From contig NC_091938.1 in the NCBI RefSeq assembly GCF_041260155.1, forward strand, positions 13,297,428 through 13,361,427: a stretch of 64,000 bases of DNA, in the 5' to 3' direction. The translations under genes were made by a program, and so were the position numbers. The stretch comes from Ptychodera flava. Its lineage: Eukaryota; Hemichordata; Enteropneusta; Ptychoderidae. Each line of letters begins with the position of its first letter. Within the stretch, counting starts at the first letter, position 1. Positions 1-10,048 of the stretch are shown in pieces. Below the pieces are notes generated by a model. It was given only the letters and a program-made list of their open reading frames with translations, was not told the DNA's origin and did not search any database.

Positions 1-1095
1 GATATCAGCTGTCCACAGATCTGAGGCACATCTTTCTCTGCGGGCTTGAAATCCATAATGTCAACCTAAAAGGGGCGCACTGATTCAGAAGACAATATTC
101 TTTCAGTTTGCCGCGTCGTTTCTATCTTTGTCAAGAGCAGCTGAGCAGCATTTCCGTGGGACATAAGCTTTTTCAGGTAACTTGAGGTGCTGCTGATCAT
201 GTCAAGCTCCATTTCTATCTCACTTATATTGGTATCAACATATTTTAATTGAAAGTCATAATGTTCCCATAATTCATCTCGAAGCTTCTCTTCATCACGT
301 CTGACCTGCTTAACGCTTTCTGCCCTATTCTTCAACTGCTTTTGTGCTTCTTTGTCTTTTTCTTGAAGCAAAGAACGAGCCTGCTTTGAGGCTTTGTGTC
401 TAGACTCAACTTCATGATTTTTCAGTTCCATTTTGCTTAGTATATTTGACAACTGTGCCAGATACTCATCTGCTACAGTGTTCAAATTTCTATGTACATG
501 TTGTGGTATGCGATGATCAACGATGGTGCAGTCAATGCAGACAGGTACCTGGCAAGTGTCACAGTAGAATTTAACCACCTTGTCCAGGTGCACATCAAAG
601 TGAACTGATTCGTGTGTCATTAATATTTTTGCCGTGTCCTTAGACTTTGGTACTGATAATTCGCCAATTGGTAGGATATGATGTGATCTTGTTTACTGCG
701 ATGTTTTTGTGGATTTTTACACATGGCTGACAGAGATATTGGGAGCATTCTACACACCTCATTACTGCATCTTTTTCTTGACAGCTATTACACTTTTCAG
801 CAGGTTTCTTTTCTTCTTTCTGTCGGGCCTTGAGATCTTCAATGAGACCAGTAATGAAAAAGTTGCTTTTCAGTGCCCGCACTCCACCATGAGGGAGTGG
901 ACACGAAGTTTTACAAGTTGGGCAGTTTAAGACACCTTGATTCTCCACCAAAGTGAGAAGACACTGCTCACAAAATGTGTGCAAGCACGGAAGGCTTTTC
1001 GGCTTCCTGTATCTTTCGAAGCAAATGACACATGTAAGGAAATCCTCTCCGATCTGGCCTAGGACATCCCCAACACTTGATGCTGCTGCCGCCAT
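1..1095 (-). pseudogene. TRIM-NHL gene copy A, 5' part, broken (continues off the left edge)
   Basis: The start codon is at 1095, reading leftward. The first 151 codons give a RING finger (CVICFERY...CPTC) and B-box 1 (CNSC...CVEC...C..C). The frame is then lost near 690. In another frame, the reading resumes as SHHILPIGEL and runs through B-box 2 (FYCDTCQVPVCIDC...H) and the coiled coil to 66. An in-frame TAG follows at the place where the intact neighbour at 10049-12243 has Gln 339, and homologous residues (DFKPAE) continue to the window edge. By family knowledge this is a TRIM2/3-like E3 ubiquitin ligase with a filamin domain and NHL repeats still to come outside the window. The two lesions within about 1.1 kb suggest a pseudogene; sequencing or assembly errors are the alternative. 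The sequence is otherwise well conserved with its neighbour, so inactivation would be recent. Confidence 0.8.
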
Positions 1096-2333
1096 TGTGC
1101 TGTTCAGTGATCTGGCTACTTCTTGTCAACATGGGCATGAAGCCTTTCATTCGATGAAAAGGCCCTCTGGATGACAAATGGGAAATTATAGAAGAGGTTG
1201 TCATTGATATGCAGTATGCTGGTGACAGGAAACGGTCTTAGCTAGGTGAGCAGCAAATTGGACTAATCAAAGTTTGTACAAGAAGAAAATATCTTTTGAA
1301 AACATTGCAATGATTACTAGTTATCATACCATCATTTCATGAGGGTCAATATGCCCCTGAAGCTAAGAGGTCAATGGTTTTTCTTTGACATTGAACGGGT
1401 CCATTTTAAGCGAACGCCATGTTCTTTTTTCCTACACGTTCCAGATTTGACAGTAGCTTAGCATTAAAAGCACTTACAGTCGGGTGTTAGCATAGTTAAC
1501 TTTTGCTTTTTAACCAATGACTCTATCCAATATGTGTTTGAACTTATATATAGATGGTATTCCTTTGAGATAATGTATAATTAGGGAAAGACTCGCTGAA
1601 TCACCTTCTAACATTCGTCTCACTTCTTACATTCATTTGCATTTACTGGTGTTCGAGAAATTGTGGAACTAAATATGTGATTTACATTGTTACAGTTCAT
1701 AAGTACTTCATGCTAATGTACTGAAGAGATGTTTTTCAATGAACCCGACAAGAAAATTGAAAATGAACGGATGAACCAAAGATTCACAGTGCCATCAGCT
1801 TCAATGAAAATGTGCAGAATATTTCACTTGTATTTCCAACTGATGAGAAAAACAGCAGTGTCCCAAATATTGATCAAACTCTCCAACAGCTTTCACTGCA
1901 AAATTTTGTTTAACTTGTCGATTTCGGTGAATAAAGGTTGAATCTACCACAAGGACGATGGGATGTAAATAAGAACTTTTTGAGCTGCAGAGGTCGTGGG
2001 ATTTTCCATATTTAAATTACTTTCAAATGAAATCTCAAGACAAACATCTCTCAAGACAAATATTGTGTGAACAGTATTACGTTAATTGTATCTCTTTGTA
2101 TACGTGGCATAGTCTTAAAACCGAGTGGAGTAGGTCTATGGGTCATAAAGCTGATATCGATGTTGTGTAACAACCTTTGAACTCTCGAGCTTGTCATAAG
2201 TATGGAAATACAATGCGGCCGTAACTCGCCATGTTATTTGATTTCGGTCTGTTAGATGATGGATGGCATATGATAACAGGTACGCGTTTAAAGCTTTATT
2301 TCTCGACCAAGTGGTCAATAAATAAACAACATG
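1096..2333. other. No gene seen; 5' flank of TRIM copy A
   Basis: The first 80 bp or so upstream of the start codon keep the block (an AGGGCC-containing stretch at about 1160-1170 and GTTGACAAG) also found upstream of the copies at 4040 and 12243. The rest is AT-rich with only short chance open frames. I see no coding or RNA gene. Confidence 0.5.
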
Positions 2334-2398
2334 GCCTAGTGCAAGAGGGGCGTATCTCCATTCTTTAACACATGCGATACGCCCTCTTGCACTGGGCT
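2334..2398. repeat. Short hairpin with GC-rich arms
   Basis: Two arms of about 22 bp, GCCTAGTGCAAGAGGGGCGT and its near-exact reverse complement, are separated by about 20 bp of AT-rich loop. It stands out from the AT-rich surroundings. It may be a tiny fold-back MITE; I cannot define a target duplication. Confidence 0.6.
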
Positions 2399-3589
2399 AT
2401 CGAATATAGTAGTTGCCAAAAAGCACAATAAAGCATATATTACTCATAAAGGGCAGTCGAGTCAACCACAATAACAACCAAAACTGTTTATCCAAACAAA
2501 GTTTTACCTCCGTGTCTGGGCTTCGTGTTCATCGAGTAACATCCTTTTCATGATGTGTTATTTATGCAGCAGTTTCTATAAACGTATTTGCCGGTATAAT
2601 CAGAGTTTCCCAGTCATGTGACTTTTTTATACTGATGCAATCTTCCTTGAGAAAGGCGTTCCCAAACCAAGGAAAATAACTTTGCAGAATGAGGTACTCA
2701 AGCAGTTTGGGTGATGGAAAAGCAATGAGCTGTCAATCGTCTTATTCAACATTACCGATTGCTATCTAATCTTGCAATCTCATTCTTCAATCGCGAGTCC
2801 TGACTACCCTACAGGTCGTACCAACTCCTAAACTCTGCCCATCAACGCTCTTGTATGTAATACCAAAGTCACTCTGCCTCTCGTTTGGTGGCATCAGCAC
2901 AGAGAAATGTCGAAAAATGGGAATAAAATGTTAATTCTGTAATTTCATGGGAGCTACACTTGCCTTGAAGTTAGTAAGCTTAAACATTTCCTCTCTTGAT
3001 CAACCACTTATCAAAAGCCATGTTACGGCAGCCAATTAACATGATGAGGATGATCGATATGATATCTAGTTATCACAACCATGTTTCAGAGGTTCTTCGT
3101 GTCTAGGGTATCAGTTTTCACTTGGGTATTCTAGTACGAAAGTTAACACCCTTTAGTATGCATCAGAAATATTAGAGAAAGGTATGAATTTTTACAGGTA
3201 TCTAGCCTCTTTGTATGGCTCAATCTAGTACTGTCAGCGGATAAATGAATTATTTAAATGCAGAAATGAATTCTCTTGTCAAAAGTGACACTGTACGTTG
3301 CAGATATTTATAATGAGTCGACATTCTGAGTATTTCGTATTGTACTATGATTCTATTACAAGACAATGAAATTTAGGACGATACACGTACAAAACATTAC
3401 AGCAAAAGTGTCCAAAATTAAACTCATTTAGGCTTTAATTACATCATAACATGTATAATACTGCACGACAGCACAAAAACCTGACTGTAAAACAAATGCA
3501 TCTTCACATCTTTAACGAACAACTGTCAAAAATCCTACTTCATAAACTGGAGCTTGTAGTGTAAAAGTAAGAATCAATTGTACAGTAAC
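2399..3589. other. No gene seen
   Basis: AT-rich sequence with only short open frames lacking any recognisable domain. The stretch around 3420-3450 (TCATTTAGGCTTTAATTAC) weakly resembles 8850-8870 and may be part of the duplicated block described at 3590-3780. Confidence 0.35.
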
Positions 3590-3780
3590 TTCAAAAGAGA
3601 TGACCTTATAGAGCCCCATATTTTGCACCAAGTTGTAAAATTCATCAAAAAATGTCTTTGGTGATCTGATATCTTTTGAGATATACATACTAACACTATA
3701 CGTCCACAAACTCATGGCGATAACATTTGAAGAAATTCAGAGTAAGAAATTCATTGATCTCGATTTCGACAGAGATGCCT
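3590..3780. repeat. Duplicated block, copy 1 (partner at 8985-9160)
   Basis: Shared landmarks with the partner, in the same order and orientation, are GAGCCCCATATTT followed by a GCACC, a degenerate middle, and ACTCATG before the downstream CTCAGAGTAAAGA/TTCAGAGTAAGA. Both blocks lie on the 3' side of a TRIM copy (the scrap at 3840-4040 and the gene at 10049-12243). This fits one segmental duplication that carried gene and 3' flank together. Confidence 0.5.
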
Positions 3781-3839
3781 ACATTTGTCATCAACGATCA
3801 ACATAATCAGTCATGTGAGCTGGGGGAATAGGCATATGA

Positions 3840-4040
3840 AAGGTGTACGACATGAAGCTTTACAGGTTGGGCAATTTTAGAGCACCTTGTTTCCCCACCA
3901 AAGTGAGTAGGCACTGCTCACAAAATGCGTGCAAGCAGGGAAGGACTTTGGGATTGGTGTATCTTTCTAAACAAATGACGCACAAAATCCTCTCCGATCT
4001 GGTCAAGAACTTTCCCAACACTTTATGCTGATGCTGTCAT
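3840..4040 (-). pseudogene. RING-exon relic of a TRIM-NHL gene (copy B)
   Basis: Read leftward from an ATG at 4040, this stretch matches the first 65 or so codons of the gene at 10049-12243: SVGKVLDQIGEDF, then, after a small deletion that changes frame, the nucleotides for the RING core (cgtcatttgttt...cttgcacgcattttgtgagcagtgc). It carries an early TAA, a frameshift near residue 20 and a later one. Nothing of the B-boxes, coiled coil or NHL part follows. The 5' flank (TATAGGCCCTCTAGG at 4091-4105 and GTTGACAAG) is shared with the other copies, so it is a DNA-level duplicate with an internal deletion and not a processed retrocopy. Confidence 0.8.
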
Positions 4041-4105
4041 GTTGCTTTCTAGTGAACTGATAAGCTCTTGTCAACCGGAAAGTCATGTGATATAGGCCCT
4101 CTAGG

Positions 4106-5403
4106 TTACTGCTTTAGTAAAAAATACAAAAGGAATGCTCGTGTTATTCATCTGTTTGTACGAACAGCTGAAAACCCACTTTATGAATAAGGCTCGTTGG
4201 CATTCTTTTATACGTCAGTTTCTGAATAGATGTGATAAAAACTGATACTGACACAGAAAAAACAAGCTATACTTGGGAAAGCATTTGTTATTCCAAGTTT
4301 CTCTTGGGCTGTTTAACTAGAATTTAGGGCAAGTTCACACATGTGCATAGCTTGCATTTCGATGCACACCATGCCAGTAAAATAGTTCATTTCACTTTAA
4401 ATTGGTGGTTGTAAATACAACCTGTTTCTGCTCACTTGATTCTTTCAGCGGCGCAGTATGTTTGAAGCCATGATGGAACATGTACTGGTTGAATGAAAAT
4501 ACGCAAACGTTTCCAGAGTTCTGACTTTCAAATGTTTTGTTTGCTGTAAGGCACATGTTGGTTGACTTGAGAGTGGTTCATGTTCACAGGTCTCTTATCT
4601 GGTATCTACGTCCAAATACTGAAATTCCTTTGCAGAAAGTCAAATATAAGCATTAGAAAAAGATCATAAGACCAAAGATCGACGATGAAAACCTAATTAA
4701 CAAGTTTTCTGTCACACTGAGTGACAAACATATTAAATCAAACGTCATAATGATGAAGTCTGACCAGTTAACAGTATAATGGTACTTAAGAAATTGTCAT
4801 AAACTTTCATTGTCAATATTTGCTTGAACCTAATTGTTTTCAGTGAAAAGAGTAAATTGGGCCTATCATATGAAAATGTCGATTGCTTGTCACGTTATTG
4901 AAATACTCTTTGGACAAATATTTAAAAAGGTAATTTTTAAACCTTTCCCTTAACCACAGACCTTAGAGAAAGAGGTGGTTTGCTTCAAAAAAATTGGCTT
5001 GATTAACTGCATCAACATTGGTGCATTCAGCTCTGGAAAATAAAGCACTACAAAGAACATAAAGGAATTAAAGATTGCCACATACGGCAGGACATCGTAG
5101 TGATTATGATGACTATGTCGTCATCATGATACATGTATAAAGTTCCGTACAACAATATAATGCTAACATACCCAGAAAAACACAAAAACCCTCATTTTGT
5201 TATGCAACATGACCACATCTTACCAGTCCATGTGTCAACAAAATAGAGCAAAGCACAGCTCATCCCCGTACGTGGGCTGCCATAGCCGAGTTTTGACTTG
5301 CTACTATATGGCTACATTTCCACACGAACGCTGTTGATTGCAGATGCTCATCTCCCTGTAATAGTAAGTATTGCATGTATCACTCAACAATTACTTGAAC
5401 ATT
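4106..5403. other. No gene seen
   Basis: AT-rich intergenic DNA. I see no domain-bearing open frame, RNA gene or clear repeat here. Confidence 0.4.
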
Positions 5404-5567
5404 TAAGGGACCGTTCAGTTTTTACGGCCGGGGGGCCGGCAAAATCCGGGGGGGGGGGGTCATCGTAATTTTGGAATCCGCAAAGGGGGGTCATCGCTTT
5501 TTCACTGGTAGGAAAGGGGGGGGGGGTCACCACATTTTCAAAAACATAATACCAACAATAAAGTTCA

Positions 5568-6065
5568 CTTTATGCCATGGCCATGATCGACCCTCTTTAC
5601 CGGCGGGCCGCCTTCGGCGGCCCACTACAATAAATATACATTATGTATTACCCATAACCCTCTTAATGGGCAGACGCCTTTGGCGGCCCACTCCAATTAG
5701 GTTTACTTCATGCAATGGCCATGATCCGACCCTCTTTACCGGCGGGCCGCCTGGCGGCCCACTACAATAAATTGACTTTATGTAATACCCCACGGCAATC
5801 TTACAGTAAAATTCCCAATTGAAGCAACGGCTTGTATTGAGGGACCCCTGGGATCATGCACTGAATAATAGTAATGGCCGCGTGCCTTCAGTGGCCCTGT
5901 CCAGTAAAGTCTACTTTATGCAATAGCCATGATCGACCCTCTTTACCGGCGGGCCACCTTTGGTGGCCCACTAGAATAAAGTTGACTTTACGTAATGGCC
6001 CATGACCCTCTTAACCGGAGGGCTGCCTTTGGCGAACCACTCCAATAAAGTTTACTTTATACAAT
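5568..6065. repeat. Tandem array of about six 66-70 bp GC-rich units
   Basis: Units follow the pattern CTTTATGCAATGGCCATGAT, then GACCCTCTTTACCGGCGGGC, then CGCCTTTGGCGGCCCACT and AATAAAGTT. Each carries an internal hairpin made by GGGCCGCC and GGCGGCCC. One unit is degenerate (5770-5880). The array lies wholly inside the Harbinger-like element. Confidence 0.75.
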
Positions 6066-6137
6066 GTCCATGGACATGAGTTGTCTATGGAAATGAAGTT
6101 AAAAATTGCCTTACAGTCGTCCTAATTAACAGACGTT

Positions 6138-6222
6138 TCAATGGATGTGGCTGAGAAGTTTGTGCACTAGCATCTCTGCTACACGAATAAAGTGCGCCGC
6201 GTACCGGAGTTCAAATCCAAAC
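6138..6222 (+). other. tRNA-like (SINE head) stretch inside the Harbinger-like element
   Basis: GTGGCTGAGAAGTTTGTGCA resembles a pol III A box of the Ser/Leu tRNA type, and GGAGTTCAAATCC about 50 bp later resembles a B box. There is no foldable acceptor stem that I can see, so this is not a functional tRNA gene. It may be a tRNA-derived SINE head or a chance match. Confidence 0.35.
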
Positions 6223-6412
6223 CATGCGGGTAATTGACATATGGGTTTTGGTTATCTTTCAGGGGGGGGGGGTCATTAAATTTTTTTCGTCTGACAAAGG
6301 GGGGGTCATCTTTTTTCACAAAAAATGCAGGGGGTCTATATTTTTTAAACACGGCGACAAGATTTTGCCGGCCCCCCCCCCCCCCCCGGCCGTAAAACTG
6401 AACGCTCCCTAA

Positions 6413-7390
6413 ACGCTATGGATCGTACTTCTGACCAATCGAAATTTCTTGTCATTCATCCGTTCAACTGCAATTGCATTCAGATGCATCTTCAAGTACC
6501 GATAGAATGATGTTCTGCTATCCATAGTTGAACAGAGAGCACAACGAAAATAACAGCCATGACTGCCAACGAACATTTTTCTTGACAACAGAGTTGTCCA
6601 TATACTTTGATGAATACAGTAACTGAAAGACTTTTTAAGAATAAAATTCACCATAATGCCAATGATAGAATATTAAAATCAGTATAAAATTTGTAACATG
6701 TGTCTGTGCTTTTAAAGAAAATATCGTTCAAATTTCGATCACACACAGACATTAATAGACCCTGATGTTGAGCATTGGAAGCCATTTCACTTGGCAAAGC
6801 AAGATGTGCCAAGATGGAATCAATCGATAGAAACCGACACTTATTTTAAGCCATCTAATGAGCATTTACCATAATGAATAAAATTGTAATCACCTTATGT
6901 AAATGAGTTTTATTAACTCTGTCCTACAAAACACATGTACATTAGGCATACTCTACGATTAAATATCTTATTTCAGATGGAACTGAGCTCATGGTACACC
7001 AATCTATGCGAGTCATAAAGTAGGTAAATGAATATAAATGCCATAGACCGTATCTCAGCTGCACGTCATTTTTCTCAAGTATGTCCTCACCATATTAAAA
7101 TTAACTGGCTTATGACGAAAGAAACATCAAAAGCGTAAGCGACAGAATTGCCTGTAACGCCAATGTCTTAAAAAATCAGTATAAATATTGAATATAAATG
7201 AAAAGCGAATGCACTAAGATTGTTTGACTGATTTAAATCTTAAGGTTTAGCTGACGAGAATAGGGACAATTTTGTTCTTGAAGTTGAAATACTCTTTTTG
7301 GCACAGCCTTGAACGAACTAAAGTGACCATCGGTGCAAACTGAATGTTCGAAAGCATCTAGTAGTACCTTGTACAGTAATCTTTCACCCC
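6413..7390. other. No gene seen
   Basis: AT-rich intergenic DNA with short open frames only (for example 6409-6654 and 7233-7424 on the minus strand), none with a recognisable domain. Confidence 0.35.
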
Positions 7391-7478
7391 GTATCAAGTT
7401 GGAGAAATGCCAGAGAGATTGCAAATGACCAGGGACATATGATGGAGTAGTATGCAGTGGAGCAATTTCAATGTCAGT

Positions 7479-7602
<124 letters not shown>

Positions 7603-7639
7603 TGATTGATCGTACAATCAGACGCCTATAGGATCCTAC

Positions 7640-7890
7640 TTTTCGAAAAACGTTCCTGATTGAGTATGGTACAGTTGTCATCAGTGTCAAGTATTTGTAA
7701 TCTGCCATTCCCATGCCATAGTCCACCGTTGCCATGTCCCGACTACCGTACTGTGAATGTTCAACCTCTTCGTATAACCCCATGTTTTGAGATCCTACCC
7801 CATTACCGCACTGCATTATCCCTATAAAGAACGGAATTTCCATCGATATATCTTCGATTGTGTTATTAATGTCTGCAACTTGAACTCGCA
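7640..7890 (-). pseudogene. Filamin/NHL-junction relic of a TRIM-NHL gene
   Basis: Read leftward, translated scraps in shifting frames match residues 445-512 of the gene at 10049-12243. INNTIEDISMEIPF aligns with INDEPIVDTPLEIPV, YTKRL with FAKRL, MATVDYG with IVTTDYR, and GRLQILDTDDNC with NRLQVLDTDGNC. At least two frame changes and a deletion separate them. It has no RING or coiled coil nearby. It may be the 3' remainder of the copy whose RING scrap lies at 3840-4040, or a separate copy. Confidence 0.65.
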
Positions 7891-7959
7891 TGTTCAAACT
7901 CATGATCTGTTGTCGTACCGATGTCTGTCGTCTGTGTATATGAGTTTTGGTTCAATATC

Positions 7960-8156
7960 GAAATATTGGCTCATCATATCTGAACAAAATGACAGGACTC
8001 TCTCAGTATATATTAGCAATATTGGAACAATGAAAGATAACATCGACGAAGAACATTTTCTATTGAAATGTCCTCTTTAACATACAGAAAGGCAAACACG
8101 GTTTAATAAGATCAAATCGACAATTAGAAATTTTAATGTATTTGATTTATTTGAAT
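7960..8156 (+). mobile_element. LINE reverse-transcriptase ORF, 3' terminal scrap
   Basis: The frame gives NIGTMKDNIDEEHFLLKCPL, a stop, then HTERQTRFNKI...FDLFE and a final stop. The pattern DEEHFLLKCP(L/Y)Y..R...FNKI is typical of the C-terminal end of the ORF2 product of several non-LTR retrotransposon families in marine invertebrates. Only about 60 codons remain and one stop interrupts them, so this is a dead 3' fragment. The family cannot be named from this little sequence. Confidence 0.5.
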
Positions 8157-8564
8157 AGTAAATTCTCAAAACTGCTAAAAAATGCAATTACAATAATCAT
8201 ATTGCCCTATTCTGATAAGCGCAGACTGTGATTGGACAGAAACACCTATAGCCCCCAGTTCCTCTTTCGTTCTGTCTTTTTTACGTCGCGATTTTCCTGC
8301 AGTATCGTCTTATTTATACTATATAAGATTGCCCTTTTCCATTTCTCCGAAAATCATTACATAACGATAGAGAGTGGTGTTGCATTAAAAAAATTGCAGA
8401 TCAATGAAGGCGGTAGATGTATGGTTAACCTTGGTGGTAATAACACAGAGTACTGATTAATTAAAGTATAGATTAATGAATTATATTGTCAATGGTAGCA
8501 CTGCGCCCTTTACATCGAGATGTTTCAATGTCAAGCGGAATGCTTTGTATTTCAATGCACATTA

Positions 8565-8773
8565 AACACGATTGGAACTAATTTGGGATAATTAGATGGT
8601 GAAGTAATGTCGATTTAATCTATAAATGTAATCTCATCTGCTTTTCTTTTTACATTACACACTTGTTTTTATGAGTAATTTGTAATATTGCAAAATTAAG
8701 CTATAGCCTAACATTTTTGAGAAATTTGAAAAAAATGAAAATCCAATTATCGAAAATTAGTTCCAATCGTGTT
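8565..8773. mobile_element. MITE, 209 bp, with 20-bp terminal inverted repeats
   Basis: The left end AACACGATTGGAACTAATTT is repeated exactly in reverse complement at the right end, and the similarity continues into GGATAATT/CGATAATT. The interior is AT-rich and non-coding. I could not define a clean target duplication, so the superfamily is open. Confidence 0.75.
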
Positions 8774-8984
8774 ATTGACAAACAGACCAAAGACTAGAAA
8801 GTAACATAGCACAAAATCACTGCAAGATTTTCGAAGTTACATTCATTCATTTAGGCTAAAATTCCAAACATATCTCAAATCTCAACATGGAAACGTAATG
8901 GCATGCGCAAAAGAAGCAACTGGAAACCACGAGATATATAAACCCGTGTAAAAAGCTGTAATATATGCTTCAGATGTCAGAAAA

Positions 8985-9160
8985 AGATTGAGAATCAAAG
9001 GTACCGTTTCATCGAGCCCCATATTTAGCACCTATTGAGTCGTAAAAGTCACAAACATCATTGAGGCGACCTGACATAATTTGTGTTATGGCATCGTAAC
9101 ACCATGTTCACTAACTCATGACTTTAATATTTTTAAACTCAGAGTAAAGACGATCACCAG
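8985..9160. repeat. Duplicated block, copy 2 (partner at 3590-3780)
   Basis: See the block at 3590-3780. This copy lies about 0.9 kb beyond the 3' end of the TRIM-NHL gene ending at 10049. Shared landmarks include GAGCCCCATATTTAGCACC, CACTAACTCATG and CTCAGAGTAAAGA. Confidence 0.5.
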
Positions 9161-10048
9161 TCTTAATTTTATGAAAGAGTTGCCAGTGCATTTGTCTTTG
9201 AAAATCAATAAAAATATTGAATAAACGTAAAATTAATGAATAAGTCACGGAAAATTAACGTCGGTTACACTGCCGTATTGCCATGGAGATGAAGGACGTT
9301 GATATCACTTTAGGTTTACATACTTCTGTTCTCATAGAGCCCAACAGAGTTTAGGCTACCTTCACCAGGTCAAATTCAACAACGTTCGATAATTAGAAAT
9401 GTAAAATGTCTACAGCAGTATAAAGATGTCAAATGATCATGTCTCTGAATGGATAGGTCCAAATAAAGAATATCGCAAATCGCATGATGTTGCACTCCAC
9501 CGTGAAGAAGTGAAAATGAAGTTTTGCATTCCCAGTGTATACAAAAGTTAGTATATTTACAACACAAATATATCAAAATATCAATAATTAACAGTTCATT
9601 TAAAACTATCATTATTACCAGTGCAACAATGAAGGTTTTCCATCATAAGTAAAAATAAAGTATTGTTTACTCTATAATACAATGGAAAAAACACTAGAAT
9701 TGAAGTAGATAACAGTAACTTATTCTTCACTGACAGGACATTCATAAAAGTCAAAGCCATCAAAGAGATTGACAGTAAGTCATATCACGATGGAGCTGCA
9801 ACTGTCAATGGAAATTAATACAAGTTGCTTTGTATCTTTTCTGCCCTGTTGTTTAGAACTAACCACTGGTTAATGATTTAACGGCACAAGTTAGATAATT
9901 GCATCATTTCACACAATCACAAGACTGCATTACATCAACTTACTGCCTCGTCATCAAGAAACAGGCCGTTTTGCCATGTCACGTGATCAAAAATGTCGTC
10001 TCAAGTGTTCTCCATGTATGATACATCTTACCTGATGGCTAAGTGTTG
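9161..10048. other. No gene seen; 3' flank of TRIM-NHL gene C
   Basis: AT-rich sequence without a convincing open frame. It presumably includes the 3' UTR of the minus-strand gene ending at 10049. Confidence 0.35.

Larger units (their letters stand above)
5407..6409. mobile_element. PIF/Harbinger-like non-autonomous DNA transposon, about 1 kb
   Basis: The termini are inverted repeats of about 40 bp. They begin GGGA(C/G)CGTTCAGTTTT and run through ACGGCC, a long G run and CCGGCAAAATC; the right end is the reverse complement. TAA lies directly outside both ends (5404-5406 and 6410-6412), which fits the 3-bp TWA target duplication of PIF/Harbinger elements. No transposase frame is present. Inside are G-run blocks of the type GGGGGGGTCATC near both ends, in the same orientation, and a GC-rich tandem array. 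Family assignment rests on the target duplication and the GGG-starting termini, so it is tentative. Confidence 0.7.

Noticed and set aside
5471-5770. Plus-strand open frame of 99 codons
   Set aside because: It is made of the G-run blocks and the GC-rich tandem units of the Harbinger-like element.
6138-6222. A functional tRNA gene
   Set aside because: A- and B-box-like motifs are present but no acceptor stem pairs; at most it is a SINE head.
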